Assembly (NCBI GenBank): GCA_002412595.1
Contig: DHVJ01000006.1
Span: forward strand, 1-64,000
Direction: 5' to 3'
DNA: 64,000 nucleotides
Source of the DNA: Anaerolineaceae bacterium UBA5211
GTDB lineage: Bacteria > Chloroflexota > Anaerolineae > Anaerolineales > Anaerolineaceae
This document shows, piece by piece, positions 32,316-42,009 of the stretch. The position numbers and the translations under genes are program-made. Within the stretch, counting starts at the first letter, position 1; each line of letters starts with the position of its first letter. Under the pieces are notes generated by a model, which ran no database searches, was not told the DNA's origin, and saw only the letters and a program-made list of their open reading frames with translations.

Positions 32316-35300
32316 ACCCGGCTCACACGCTGGATGATTGTTCCCACACCATCCAAAAATTTTCCGAGATTATTACAGATGCTATCCCGGAAGGGTTAAG
32401 CCCGGGAGATGTGATCGAATACCGGCTGGAATTCCAGGTATCGGATTACTTTGCTTACGATGATTTCAGTGTTACGGATGTTATCTCGGACGGGCAGCAT
32501 TTATTGGACACTTTTACACCCACGCTGTCTTTTGAGGGCAACGGTTATTCGTTAGCGGCTGGGGATTTTGACGCGGCTAATTACACCATCGACAGCGATT
32601 ACACACCCATCAGCACCGCGCCCAACACCGGCCTTACTACCGTGGTCTTCAATATCTCCGATGAATTGGTGACGCGTGGGCAGGCTAACGGCTACCTGAT
32701 CGGCGGCTGCGTGCCCACCGGCGGCACCGGCGGGGCCGACCCGGATTGCACCAGCTACAACGATGGCGCCACGCTTGGCATCATTACCTTCCGCACCACC
32801 GTGCAGGAGGAATTCAGTGACGATTATCCTTCCGGCGACCCCAGTGTGGATCAGGGCGACCAGCTCACCAACGACGTCACCGCCGACGGCACGGTATTGA
32901 ACAATGCCGACCTGAGCGCCACCGCCAGCATCCCCACGGAAGACAGCGGCGTGACCCTCACCCTGGGCCACGGCACGCTGACCAAGAGCATTTACGCGGT
33001 CAACGGCAGTACAAAGCTCTCCAATCCGGTTACGCTGACACCGCAGGATACCATTACCTTCCGCTTCCAGTATGAATTGCCCACCTCTGACGTGGAAGAC
33101 CTGGCGTTCACGGATTTCCTGCCGCTGCCGGTGTTGGATTCCGACGAGATCACTACCTTTGACGATGTGATCGACAGTACCATTCCGGCGGCCGGGCATA
33201 TAAAATTCGGCCCTGACGATACCTTCCGCACTTATTCCGGCATTGTGCCCGGCGTCAGCGTAAATTCAGCCGATAACAGTTTCACCCTGACATACGGCGA
33301 TTTCGACAGCACCGATAACGCCACTACCCTGATCGATATTTTCTTCACCGCGACGGTTTCCAGTGATCCCTTCGCGGACGAACTTTACCTGACCAATGAA
33401 ATCTACGCTTACGAGGGTTCGACCAACTATTCTGTTTCCAGCAGCACCTCGATCATCCGCTTTGTGCTTTACGAACCGGAAGTGTATATCACCAAGGGTG
33501 CCGTCAGCAGCGACCGGGCGGATGCGGTGTATGATCCGGACAGCGTTGCCCCACTTACTTTCAGCGACCCGGGCGGTGCCTGCCCGCGCTTCAGCGGTAC
33601 CATCGATTCCGCCGGCCTGGCAGCTACTCCCATTGTCAGCGACATCAGCGGGGTGGATTACGGGGACCTGGTCACCTTCGCCCTGGTGGTGGAAAACAGC
33701 GGACACAGCGCAGCTTACGATGTACAAATCCAGGATGCCCTGCCGAGCGGTTTTACCACACCCGGCGGTGGGCTGAACTTGTGCGTCACCAACGGCAGCG
33801 GCACGGCCCTGGATTACACGGATCTAGGCGGGGGTATCTTCTCCAGCGGCATCGAACTGGTCGATCCGGCTGGCGGTGCCTTAGCGTCTGCCTACGATGG
33901 AACCGATACATTGGTCACCGATGGCAGTAATCTTGCGATCATCACTTTCGACTTGCTGGTGGACAGCGGCGTAACTCCCGAAGAGGTGTTGACCAACACG
34001 GACGTGCTGGTTAATTACGCCGGTGTGGAAGGCGGTACGGATTACTCCACTGAAAACCCCAACGATTCCAACGATACGACCATCGCTTCGCCGGTTATGG
34101 AAAAGGACGTGCTGACCACCAACCAGAGCCAAACCAGCGGTACGGATGTGGTCATTGGCGAAACCGCTACCTACACCATCACCATTACGGTTCCAGAAGG
34201 CAGCACACCCAATGCTTACGTTAATGAAACCATCCCGGAGGGAGCTACCTTCGCGGATTGCTTGAGCATAACATCCTCCTCGGCTTCCCTGACCACCGAT
34301 CTGGCCGGCGGTTTTGATGACGCCTGCAACGACCCCATCAATCCCGAGATTACCGGCGACGGCCACGGTGTTTCCTTTTCCCTGGGTAATCTGACCAATG
34401 CGGATACGGATAACACAACTGCCGAAACACTCACCATTGAATTTACTACGGTGGCCTTGAATGTCAGTGCCAACCAGCAGGGCAGCACCATTGCCAACAC
34501 GGCTTATTTCAGTTGGGACAGCGGCATTGTCAATGACAGCGCTCCCGAGTTGACCGTGGTGGAACCTGACTTGAGCAATGCCAAAAATGTTTCCCCTGTC
34601 ACCGGTGACGCAGGTGACGAAGTTACCTTTACCATCACCATCTCTAATCCGGTTGCCGGCACGGATGCCTATGATGTGACCCTTGACGATATCGTGCCGT
34701 CAGACATGACTTACCAGACCGGCTCCTTTGCGCTGGCGTCCGGCCTGACGCCGGACACGGTCGGCGAAAGCCCGGACTTGTACGCCACCTGGGCCACTTT
34801 CCCGGCCGGTTCGTCCTCATCCTTCAGCTTCACGGCTACCCTGAATACTTCGGTCACTCCCTCCGACCGCATCACCAATGACGCCATCCTGAAATTTACC
34901 AGCCTGGCCGGCGAGCCCGGACAGCAGTCGGATTACAACGCGCTCTCTTATGAGCGCACCGGCGACGTGACTGATCCGGGCGGGACGGCCAACGATTACT
35001 TGGTGACCGACTCGGCTTACGTGGATATCACCATCCCGACTCCCTTGAAATACCTGATCAGCACTTCTGAACCGGACACCTATACCTCCGACACCAATTT
35101 GGCCGTCGGTGAGATCGCGCGCTACCGTCTGGCGACGATTCTTCCGGAAGGCACTTCGGTCGCTTTCCAGATCCGGGATCTGCTGCCGGCTGGGCTGCTC
35201 TATCTGGATGATGGCACTGCCCGTCTGGCCTTTGTCTCCAACGGCACCGGTATCTCATCTTCGACCATTACCTGCGCTAATGACAGCGGCAGTGCGGCAG

Positions 35301-35491
35301 ATATTGCCAGTCTGGATACCGCACTGGTGGACTGCGCTTTTCCGGGCGGCGGCATAACCAATGGCGGAACGGCGGATGCCTTCACCAGCGGCAGCGACCC
35401 ATGGTTTGAATTCGGCGATTTGCTGAACGAGGATAGCGACAGCGACAACGAATATCTTGTGGTGGAATTTAACGCGCTGGCATTGCCCTGA
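32264..35491 (+). CDS. DUF11-repeat surface protein, fragment 2 of 3 (middle, frameshifted)
   Basis: About 1,075 residues of Thr/Asp/Ser-rich beta repeats, with no signal of its own. Repeat units are recognisable by VTFALVVENSGHSAAYDVQI, ATYTITITVPEGSTPNAYVN and VTFTITISNPVAGTDAYDVT, each followed by a DxLP/IP-type turn, spaced by about 160-170 residues. The meaningful frame begins near 32284 (RDDNQTPSVS follows naturally on DLSI of fragment 1); the ATG at 32264 is just the nearest start and probably unused. It ends VVEFNALALP at a stop at 35491, while a different frame continues with ALINDFRVYEGGT. So this is the middle of a broken gene. Confidence 0.75.
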   Translation: MGPIDPRDDNQTPSVSIDPAHTLDDCSHTIQKFSEIITDAIPEGLSPGDVIEYRLEFQVSDYFAYDDFSVTDVISDGQHLLDTFTPTLSFEGNGYSLAAGDFDAANYTIDSDYTPISTAPNTGLTTVVFNISDELVTRGQANGYLIGGCVPTGGTGGADPDCTSYNDGATLGIITFRTTVQEEFSDDYPSGDPSVDQGDQLTNDVTADGTVLNNADLSATASIPTEDSGVTLTLGHGTLTKSIYAVNGSTKLSNPVTLTPQDTITFRFQYELPTSDVEDLAFTDFLPLPVLDSDEITTFDDVIDSTIPAAGHIKFGPDDTFRTYSGIVPGVSVNSADNSFTLTYGDFDSTDNATTLIDIFFTATVSSDPFADELYLTNEIYAYEGSTNYSVSSSTSIIRFVLYEPEVYITKGAVSSDRADAVYDPDSVAPLTFSDPGGACPRFSGTIDSAGLAATPIVSDISGVDYGDLVTFALVVENSGHSAAYDVQIQDALPSGFTTPGGGLNLCVTNGSGTALDYTDLGGGIFSSGIELVDPAGGALASAYDGTDTLVTDGSNLAIITFDLLVDSGVTPEEVLTNTDVLVNYAGVEGGTDYSTENPNDSNDTTIASPVMEKDVLTTNQSQTSGTDVVIGETATYTITITVPEGSTPNAYVNETIPEGATFADCLSITSSSASLTTDLAGGFDDACNDPINPEITGDGHGVSFSLGNLTNADTDNTTAETLTIEFTTVALNVSANQQGSTIANTAYFSWDSGIVNDSAPELTVVEPDLSNAKNVSPVTGDAGDEVTFTITISNPVAGTDAYDVTLDDIVPSDMTYQTGSFALASGLTPDTVGESPDLYATWATFPAGSSSSFSFTATLNTSVTPSDRITNDAILKFTSLAGEPGQQSDYNALSYERTGDVTDPGGTANDYLVTDSAYVDITIPTPLKYLISTSEPDTYTSDTNLAVGEIARYRLATILPEGTSVAFQIRDLLPAGLLYLDDGTARLAFVSNGTGISSSTITCANDSGSAADIASLDTALVDCAFPGGGITNGGTADAFTSGSDPWFEFGDLLNEDSDSDNEYLVVEFNALALP

Positions 35492-35550
35492 TCAACGATT
35501 TCCGCGTATATGAAGGCGGTACGCAGGCGGCAGACGCCAACAGTCTGACC

Positions 35551-38500
35551 GTGCGCGTGGTCGAGCCGCAGGTGACCGTAACCAAGACCGTTTCCGCTGG
35601 CCCCTATGAAGCCGGCGATCCCTTGACCTATACCATCGTGGTCAGCAACGCCAGCAGCACCTACAGCACAACCGCTTTCGACTTGCAATTGACCGATGTC
35701 TTCGACGCTTCGCTTTCGGTGCTCAGCCATACCCTGGATGTGGTTCCCGTATATGCCACCCCCACCGATAACAGTTCCGGCAACACCATTGATATCACCC
35801 TGGACCGCCTTGATCCGGGCGACAACCTGACCATCACGGTGCAGGCCGACATACTCGATACTGCCGCGGCGGGTTTGGACATTCCCAACCAAGCGGATGT
35901 CTCCTATACCTCCTTGACAGGCACGAACGGCACCACCAGCAACGACACCGGCAGCAGCAATACCGGCACTCCCGGCACAACCGCGGGTGAACGCACCGGT
36001 GAGGATGGCAGCGGTGGATTGAATGACTATGTGGGGGCTGACAACGCTGATATCCTAACCGGTACGCCGACTGTGGATAAGCAGGCGCCGTCACCCACTA
36101 TCTACACGATTGGCGAAACCGTGACTTATCCCATCTTGGTCAGTTTGCCTGATGGCATTACCCAGGGCTTGCAGATCACTGACAACATACCGGATGGACT
36201 GGAATATGTTAGTTACCAGGTCATCAGCACGGCCGCGGCCAGCGGCGGGCTGCTGGCAGAGGATTTCTCCGGCAGTGCTCTCTCGCCTACCCCCAGTACG
36301 GCTGGCGGCAGCGGCGCCGATTTGGTGCTGTCCTTCGGCGACGTGACCGCCACAGCCGACACTGGCGAACCAGAACCGGACAACAACACTTTCCTGATCC
36401 ATATTACCCTGCGCGTACTGGATATTCCCGCTAACGCGGATGGGGTCACTTTGGAGAATTACGCCACCCTGGCTTATACCAATCCCAACGACCTTTCCAC
36501 CGTCACGCTCACCGATGGCCCCGAGACCATCAGCCTGGTGGAACCCGATATGCAGATCACCAAGACCTTCACCCCGGACAGCGTGGCCATCAACGAAACC
36601 ACTCAAATCACCTTGGTGGTGACCAACAACGGCACCTCTCCGGCTTATGATGTGATCGTCGAGGATGCTTTCCCACTGGATACTTTCCAGTCTTTGACGG
36701 AAGTGACCACACCGGCCGACTTTACCTATACGGAAAACGTCACTGCCACTGACCGTGTTGCCACCTATACGGGTGGACCCATCGAAGTGGGCGGGGCACG
36801 CACTTTTATTTTCAACGCCACCGTGGGGGATACTTTCCCCAACGGTGCGACTTTCCTGAACACGGCCCTGGTCAGTCAGGCTACTACCCTCAGCGGCGAT
36901 TCGGTTTACGAACGCGACGAGCCGGACGTGCAGGCGACCGACACACTGAATGGCATTTCGCCCGACCTGACCCTGACCAAGGATGACGGTGTTACCACCA
37001 CTACACCCGGCAGCACACTGGTCTATGTTCTCACCATCGACAACGTAGGCGCACACGATTCAGGCGCGATCACACTGAGCGATACGGTTCCCAGCGGTAC
37101 GGTCTTCGACAGCGCCAACAGCACCCCGGGCTGGTCCTGCAGCGACGGCGACCCAGCCGGCAGCGTTTGCGCGCTCAGCCTGCCCGCGCTGGTCAGCAGC
37201 GGCGAAACCAGTGCGGCCTTTGCCGTTCGCGTGGATGACCCGGTCGCCGCGGATTTAACGGAAATTGTCAACAGCGCCTCGGTGGCGGATGATGGCACCT
37301 ACGGCGCTGATCCGACCCCCGAAAACAACAGTGACGACGATACCGACCTGTTGACGGGCAATACACCCGATTTGGTGGTGCAGAAGGTCGATTCCTTCCT
37401 GCTGGACGCGGACGCTTCCGGCCTGCCTTCCCCCGGCGACACCATCCATTACGTGGTGACCATTACCAATAACGGCAACCAGGACCTTGGCAATGCGATT
37501 TTTAGCGACTCGCCGGATGCCAATACTACCCTGGTGGCCGGTTCAATCACCACCACGCAAGGCAGCGTGACCCTGGGCAACACAAGTGGCGACACCAGTA
37601 TCAATGTTGCCCTGGGTGACCTGAGCGGCGAGGGCGGCACGGCTGCTATTGAATTCAACGTGACCATCAATGACCCGCTGGTACCGGATACCACCAGCTA
37701 CGTGGAGAACCAGGGGCTGCTGGAAAGCGATAATGCTGATGATGTACTCAGCGACGATCCGGATTTGCCCGCTGCTGAAGATCCTACTGTAACCTTGTTG
37801 GGAACAGCTTTCATCAAGGCGCTGGCTTCTACAAATATGGACTTTACCGAGAATGAGGATGTGACCATCGGAGAGCAGGTGGAATACCAGGTCACTATCC
37901 TGGTTCCGCCCGGCATTGCTGAAAATGCGATCCTGACCGATACTCTGGAAGCCGGCTTGGCGTTTGTAGATTGCCTGTCCATCACGCCCGCTTCGGCGGA
38001 CCTGACAACCGATGCGGTGGACGGCTTCGATGGTGCTTGCACCAATGCAGCTATCACGGCTGAACCGGATGGTGATCTGGAGGAGGTCAACCAGGGACGC
38101 AAGATCACTTTTGACCTGGGCAACCTGACCAATGCCTCAACTGAAAGCGTCGCCCTGCAATTGAATTACCAGGTCGTGGTACTTGATAGCGATATCAACC
38201 TGGCCGGCGAGCAGCGCACCAATCAGATTGACTGGTCCTACGGAGGCAGCGCTTTGGAGACCAGCGCGGAGCCTGTGACCATCGTAATTCCGGAAATGAT
38301 GGTAATCAAATCGGTCAATGATACCAGTGTGGCTGCCGGCCAGGTGGTCACCTTTACCCTGCGCATCAGCCACAGCGATACCAGCGACGTGAACGCCTAT
38401 AACCTAGTTCTAACGGATCCTCTGCCGGATAATCTGGTGTACATTGAAGACTCTTTGGAGCAAATTTTCGGCACGGCTGCCACTTCGTTGGATGACACCG

Positions 38501-38823
38501 ATCCGACTTCTCTGGTGATGAGCTGGGATGAATTCCCGTTGGATGGCGAAGAAGCGGTTATCCAGTTCAAAGCGCGCGTCAGCGGTCTGAGCGCCGGCAG
38601 CTCGACCACCAACAATACCTCTCTGACCTGGACCAGCCTGCCGGATGACGTGGGAACTGCGCAAAGTATCTATAACACGCTTTCTATAGAACGTACCAAC
38701 GATCAACTTTCAGACGTGGATCTGGTCAGGGCCTTGTCGAGTTCCGGCACTACCTTGATCTACCCGTCTCCGACTGCGGTGCCCACGGTGCGCCCGACGC
38801 CTACATTCCCGGCCACAAAATAA
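35551..38823 (+). CDS. DUF11-repeat surface protein, fragment 3 of 3 (C-terminal)
   Basis: 1,090 residues of further DUF11-type repeats: LTYTIVVSNASSTYSTTAFD, VTYPILVSLPDGITQGLQIT, TQITLVVTNNGTSPAYDVIV, LVYVLTIDNVGAHDSGAITL, IHYVVTITNNGNQDLGNAIF, VEYQVTILVPPGIAENAILT and VTFTLRISHSDTSDVNAYNL, about 150 residues apart. The protein ends in a Pro/Thr-rich tail (SPTAVPTVRPTPTFPATK) without LPxTG, without a membrane helix and without a recognised sorting tag, so attachment is unclear. The frame is already open from 35473; the GTG at 35551 is nominal. Confidence 0.75.
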   Translation: MRVVEPQVTVTKTVSAGPYEAGDPLTYTIVVSNASSTYSTTAFDLQLTDVFDASLSVLSHTLDVVPVYATPTDNSSGNTIDITLDRLDPGDNLTITVQADILDTAAAGLDIPNQADVSYTSLTGTNGTTSNDTGSSNTGTPGTTAGERTGEDGSGGLNDYVGADNADILTGTPTVDKQAPSPTIYTIGETVTYPILVSLPDGITQGLQITDNIPDGLEYVSYQVISTAAASGGLLAEDFSGSALSPTPSTAGGSGADLVLSFGDVTATADTGEPEPDNNTFLIHITLRVLDIPANADGVTLENYATLAYTNPNDLSTVTLTDGPETISLVEPDMQITKTFTPDSVAINETTQITLVVTNNGTSPAYDVIVEDAFPLDTFQSLTEVTTPADFTYTENVTATDRVATYTGGPIEVGGARTFIFNATVGDTFPNGATFLNTALVSQATTLSGDSVYERDEPDVQATDTLNGISPDLTLTKDDGVTTTTPGSTLVYVLTIDNVGAHDSGAITLSDTVPSGTVFDSANSTPGWSCSDGDPAGSVCALSLPALVSSGETSAAFAVRVDDPVAADLTEIVNSASVADDGTYGADPTPENNSDDDTDLLTGNTPDLVVQKVDSFLLDADASGLPSPGDTIHYVVTITNNGNQDLGNAIFSDSPDANTTLVAGSITTTQGSVTLGNTSGDTSINVALGDLSGEGGTAAIEFNVTINDPLVPDTTSYVENQGLLESDNADDVLSDDPDLPAAEDPTVTLLGTAFIKALASTNMDFTENEDVTIGEQVEYQVTILVPPGIAENAILTDTLEAGLAFVDCLSITPASADLTTDAVDGFDGACTNAAITAEPDGDLEEVNQGRKITFDLGNLTNASTESVALQLNYQVVVLDSDINLAGEQRTNQIDWSYGGSALETSAEPVTIVIPEMMVIKSVNDTSVAAGQVVTFTLRISHSDTSDVNAYNLVLTDPLPDNLVYIEDSLEQIFGTAATSLDDTDPTSLVMSWDEFPLDGEEAVIQFKARVSGLSAGSSTTNNTSLTWTSLPDDVGTAQSIYNTLSIERTNDQLSDVDLVRALSSSGTTLIYPSPTAVPTVRPTPTFPATK

Positions 38824-38830
38824 GAGTAAA

Positions 38831-38869
38831 TTCTAAGAACGGTGAGAGAAAATCTCACCGTTCTTAGAA
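38831..38869 (+). terminator. 17-bp perfect hairpin after the DUF11 gene
   Basis: TTCTAAGAACGGTGAGA and its exact complement with loop GAAAA. No clear T run follows. Confidence 0.65.
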
Positions 38870-38923
38870 ATTGTATATGGAAGCACTCAGCTTGCAGGTC
38901 TATGATTGCTTTAAGGTAATTTG

Positions 38924-39646
38924 ATGATAAAAGCTTATGATCTGCTGCTGGAATTGGAAGTAATTGGGACGGAGCAAAACCGCAAGGTCTATCGCCGTCA
39001 CGGTGTGAAAGGCTATCAATTTGGGGTCAGTTTCGCCAATTTGAATCGCTTGGCCAAACGTATCGGCAGCAATACCCAGCTGGCAGAAATGTTATGGTGC
39101 AGCGGCGTGCATGATGCGCGTGTACTGGCAACCATGGTCGCAGATGCCTCAACTATCTCTGAAGACTTGATTGATCGTTGGTTGGAAGATTTGGATAACT
39201 ATATCCTGACCGATGCCTTTTCGAATATGGTGGGGCGCTCAAAATTCGCAGTGAAGAAAGCGGGTGAATGGAGTGATTCCACACAGGAATGGGTGGGAGC
39301 CGCCGGCTGGAATTTGGTCGCCAGGATTGCATTGCACGATCAAACCCTGGATGATGATTATTTCCTTGCCAAACTGGAAAATATTGAAATCCATATTCAC
39401 GAACGCCCCAACCGCACCCGTTACAGCATGAACAATGCCCTGATCGCTATTGGGGTGCGCACTCCTGCTTTGGAACAAGTGGCTTTGGCAGTTTCTGACC
39501 ACATTGGCAAGGTTCAGGTCGATCACGGCGATACTTCTTGTAAGACACCGGATGCGCGCGTATATATCCTCAAAACTGTCCAGCATCGTAACCAGCAGCG
39601 CAAAAAGAAAGGCAAGGCTCCTTCGAAAGAAGGGTTGGTATTATAA
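38924..39646 (+). CDS. DNA alkylation repair protein (AlkD-like HEAT-repeat family)
   Basis: 240 residues of paired helices typical of the DNA alkylation repair enzyme family (PF08713): YRRHGVKGYQFGVSFANLNR near 24-43, LAEMLWCSGVHDARVLATMV near 55-75 (the helix carrying conserved acidic and Arg residues), DNYILTDAFSNMVGRSKFAV, and WVGAAGWNLVARIALHD. AlkC/AlkD enzymes excise N-alkylated bases without base flipping; some relatives have lost activity. The C-terminus is basic (NQQRKKKGKAPSKEG). The ATG at 38924 has AAGG 8 nt upstream; a TTG three bases earlier is possible. Confidence 0.85.
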   Translation: MIKAYDLLLELEVIGTEQNRKVYRRHGVKGYQFGVSFANLNRLAKRIGSNTQLAEMLWCSGVHDARVLATMVADASTISEDLIDRWLEDLDNYILTDAFSNMVGRSKFAVKKAGEWSDSTQEWVGAAGWNLVARIALHDQTLDDDYFLAKLENIEIHIHERPNRTRYSMNNALIAIGVRTPALEQVALAVSDHIGKVQVDHGDTSCKTPDARVYILKTVQHRNQQRKKKGKAPSKEGLVL

Positions 39647-39709
39647 TAAACAATAATTACATCATAATAATGATATAAATACCCGTTTGACGGGAAAGGA
39701 GATTGACAT

Positions 39710-41125
39710 ATGGAAAAGTACACAGCCATTATTATGGGTGGAGGTCCTGCCGGCCATTCGGCCGCTGTCAGGATTGCGGAATTGGGGGGCAAGGTGGCTT
39801 TGGTGGAACGTGACTTTATCGGTGGTATCTGCACCAACTGGGGCTGCACGCCCAGTAAATCCATGATTGAATCAGCCAAGGTGGCCAAAACCGTTGCGGA
39901 AAGCGCTAAATACGGAGTCAAGGTGACCGGAATGCAGGTCGATTTTCCGGCTGTAGCGGACCGCCGCGACCAGGTCATCACCGACACGCGTGAATTTATC
40001 ACGGAATTATTGAAACATCACAACGTGGATATTTATCAGGGAGAAGGAGAGATTGTAGCGCCCGGAAAAATGCTGATGCGCAGCGGTAAGCTGGACCCGG
40101 ATGGGAAAACCATGCATTACTCCGGCGAAGACGTGAACCTGATGGCAGATAACATCATTATCTCCACTGGTTCCCAACCGCTCATCCCTGGTTTCGTGGA
40201 TATGTCCGATCCTTCTATCGTTAGCAGCAACTGCTTGATTAGCATCAAAGAATTACCCAAATCGTTGACCATTATCGGCGGCGGCGTAATTGGGCTGGAG
40301 TTCGCCACCATTTTCTCAAATCTGGGCAGCCAGGTAACCATCATCGAGTTTCTGGACCGCGTGCTGGCCCAAATGGACGAAGATGTTTCTGCTGAGATCA
40401 CCCGTATTTTGGAAGAGCGCGGCGTGAAGATCTTAACTTCGCACAAATGCGTATCGCTTAAAGGCGGTGTCATCGAAGCCGAAAACGTCCGTACTGGCGA
40501 GATGGTCAAGCTTGAGGCGCCCATGACGCTGGTGGCCATAGGCCGTCAGGCTGTGGTGCACGACAAGACTTATCAGGACTTGGGACTCAACTATACCCGC
40601 AAGGGCGTCGATGTGGATGATTACCAGCGCACCAACGTGCCCGGCATCTGGGCCATTGGCGACGCCACCGGCAAATCCATTCTGGCCCACGTCGGCATCG
40701 AACAAGGCGTCATCGCGGCTGAGAACATCATGGCCAAATCTGAAAAAGACATGCGCAGGATGGATTACAGCGTCATCCCGGCTGTCATCTACACCTTCCC
40801 TGAAATTGTCTCGGTGGGTATTGTTCCGCAGGACCTCAATGGTGTGAAAGTGGTTAAAGTGCCCTTCGCAATCAACCTGCGTGCCGGCATTGAAGATTAT
40901 AAAGATGGTTTTATTAAGATGTGGCTGAAGGACAATAAGGTTTTGGCAGCACAAGCCATTGGCCATAATGTTTCAGAGATGATGCAGGAAGTGGCTAACA
41001 TGATTGCGTTGAAGACAGATATTCGCGATGTAAGCGAGATCATCCACGCGCACCCGACCTATGCCGAGATCGTGCATTCCACCCTGGATTATGCCCTTGA
41101 TAAGGCGGTTGATTTTTACATTTAA
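39710..41125 (+). CDS. Dihydrolipoyl dehydrogenase-like flavoprotein disulfide reductase
   Basis: 471 residues. FAD motif AIIMGGGPAGHSAAVRIAEL near 6-25; redox disulfide GGICTNWGCTPSKS (Cys41, Cys46); NAD motif LTIIGGGVIGLEFATIFSNL near 187-206; IWAIGDATGKSILAHVG (FAD); and the C-terminal catalytic HAHPTYAEIVHS with His-Glu. These fit class I disulfide reductases of the lipoamide dehydrogenase type. No E1, E2 or glycine cleavage genes flank it, so a role as an orphan reductase (for example of a CoA- or mycothiol-like disulfide, or an Lpd paralogue) cannot be excluded. AAAGGAG is 8 nt before the ATG. Confidence 0.9.
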   Translation: MEKYTAIIMGGGPAGHSAAVRIAELGGKVALVERDFIGGICTNWGCTPSKSMIESAKVAKTVAESAKYGVKVTGMQVDFPAVADRRDQVITDTREFITELLKHHNVDIYQGEGEIVAPGKMLMRSGKLDPDGKTMHYSGEDVNLMADNIIISTGSQPLIPGFVDMSDPSIVSSNCLISIKELPKSLTIIGGGVIGLEFATIFSNLGSQVTIIEFLDRVLAQMDEDVSAEITRILEERGVKILTSHKCVSLKGGVIEAENVRTGEMVKLEAPMTLVAIGRQAVVHDKTYQDLGLNYTRKGVDVDDYQRTNVPGIWAIGDATGKSILAHVGIEQGVIAAENIMAKSEKDMRRMDYSVIPAVIYTFPEIVSVGIVPQDLNGVKVVKVPFAINLRAGIEDYKDGFIKMWLKDNKVLAAQAIGHNVSEMMQEVANMIALKTDIRDVSEIIHAHPTYAEIVHSTLDYALDKAVDFYI

Positions 41126-41154
41126 AAAATCTTTCCTATCGAAAAATTGGTTAT

Positions 41155-41192
41155 GCCATTGGAGTAAGATCATTACGCCAATGGCTCTTTTT
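41155..41192 (+). terminator. Rho-independent terminator
   Basis: GCCATTGG...CCAATGGC stem extended by GTAA/TTAC across one mismatch, loop GATCA, then TCTTTTTT. Confidence 0.9.
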
Positions 41193-41291
41193 TATCCGGT
41201 ACAATAAGAAATAATGTATTGAAGCGGCATTTTGCTGCCGTTTTTGGTTCACAGGATTGTGATTGGTGTTGCAGCCGCTGGATAATTAACT

Positions 41292-41954
41292 ATGAAAAAG
41301 AGAACCGTTTGGGTTTTGATCGCTTTGCCTTTGTTCCTGATGGGCTGTTCCAGCCTTCCGCTGGCTACCCAGCTGTTTAAAGCATCTCCCGAATCGACTG
41401 CCGTGGGATTCCTGTTTCAGGATGATTTTTCCGAAACGAGCAGCGGTTGGGATCGTTTTGCTGCTGAAATCGGCTCAACCGATTATGACCACGAAGCCTA
41501 TCACATCATCGTTAACGAACCCATCACGGATCTGTTTGCCAATCCTTATACCTCCTTCAAAGATACCATCATCGAGGTGAAAGCCGCCCGTGTGAGCGGG
41601 CCGTTGGATAACAGCTATGGTGTGATTTGCCGCTACCAGAACGAAGAAAACTTCTATGCCGCATTGATCAGCTCGGACGGCTACGCTGGAATCTTTGAAG
41701 TCAATGATGGCAAGTACAAATTGATGGGCCATGACGAGATGATCCCCGTCCCAGCTATTCTGGGTGGCACGGCAGCAAACCTGATCCATTTTGAATGTGT
41801 GGGTACATCCCTGGCACTGGCGGTCAATAATGAACCGGTGGATGCCCAGGAGGACAAGTCCTTCGAATCCGGTGACGTGGGACTGATTGCCGGAACTTTC
41901 CAGGAACCGGGTGTTCACATTGCTTTTGATGATTTCGTCGTCCGCCAACCGTAA
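41292..41954 (+). CDS. Lipoprotein with concanavalin/LamG-like fold
   Basis: 220 residues. Signal peptide VWVLIALPLFLMGCSS with a lipobox at Cys19, so membrane-anchored and outward facing. Residues 40-220 look like a single beta-sandwich of the LamG/3-keto-disaccharide-hydrolase (DUF1080) type: FLFQDDFSETSSGWDRF at the start, DNSYGVICRYQNEENFYAAL in the middle and SGDVGLIAGTFQEPGVHIAF with DDFVVRQP at the end. Such domains bind carbohydrate or peptidoglycan; no catalytic residues can be named. Precedes another lipoprotein gene by 55 bp on the same strand. Confidence 0.8.
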   Translation: MKKRTVWVLIALPLFLMGCSSLPLATQLFKASPESTAVGFLFQDDFSETSSGWDRFAAEIGSTDYDHEAYHIIVNEPITDLFANPYTSFKDTIIEVKAARVSGPLDNSYGVICRYQNEENFYAALISSDGYAGIFEVNDGKYKLMGHDEMIPVPAILGGTAANLIHFECVGTSLALAVNNEPVDAQEDKSFESGDVGLIAGTFQEPGVHIAFDDFVVRQP

Positions 41955-42009
41955 CACCCTTCGGCTTGAGCGATGGGATTAAAATAGATTCTTAATTCTC
42001 GAGGATATT

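Noticed and set aside
36091..37056. 321-codon minus-strand ORF inside the DUF11 gene
   Set aside because: Opposite strand of a clear repeat protein; sequence is a low-complexity reverse of beta repeats.
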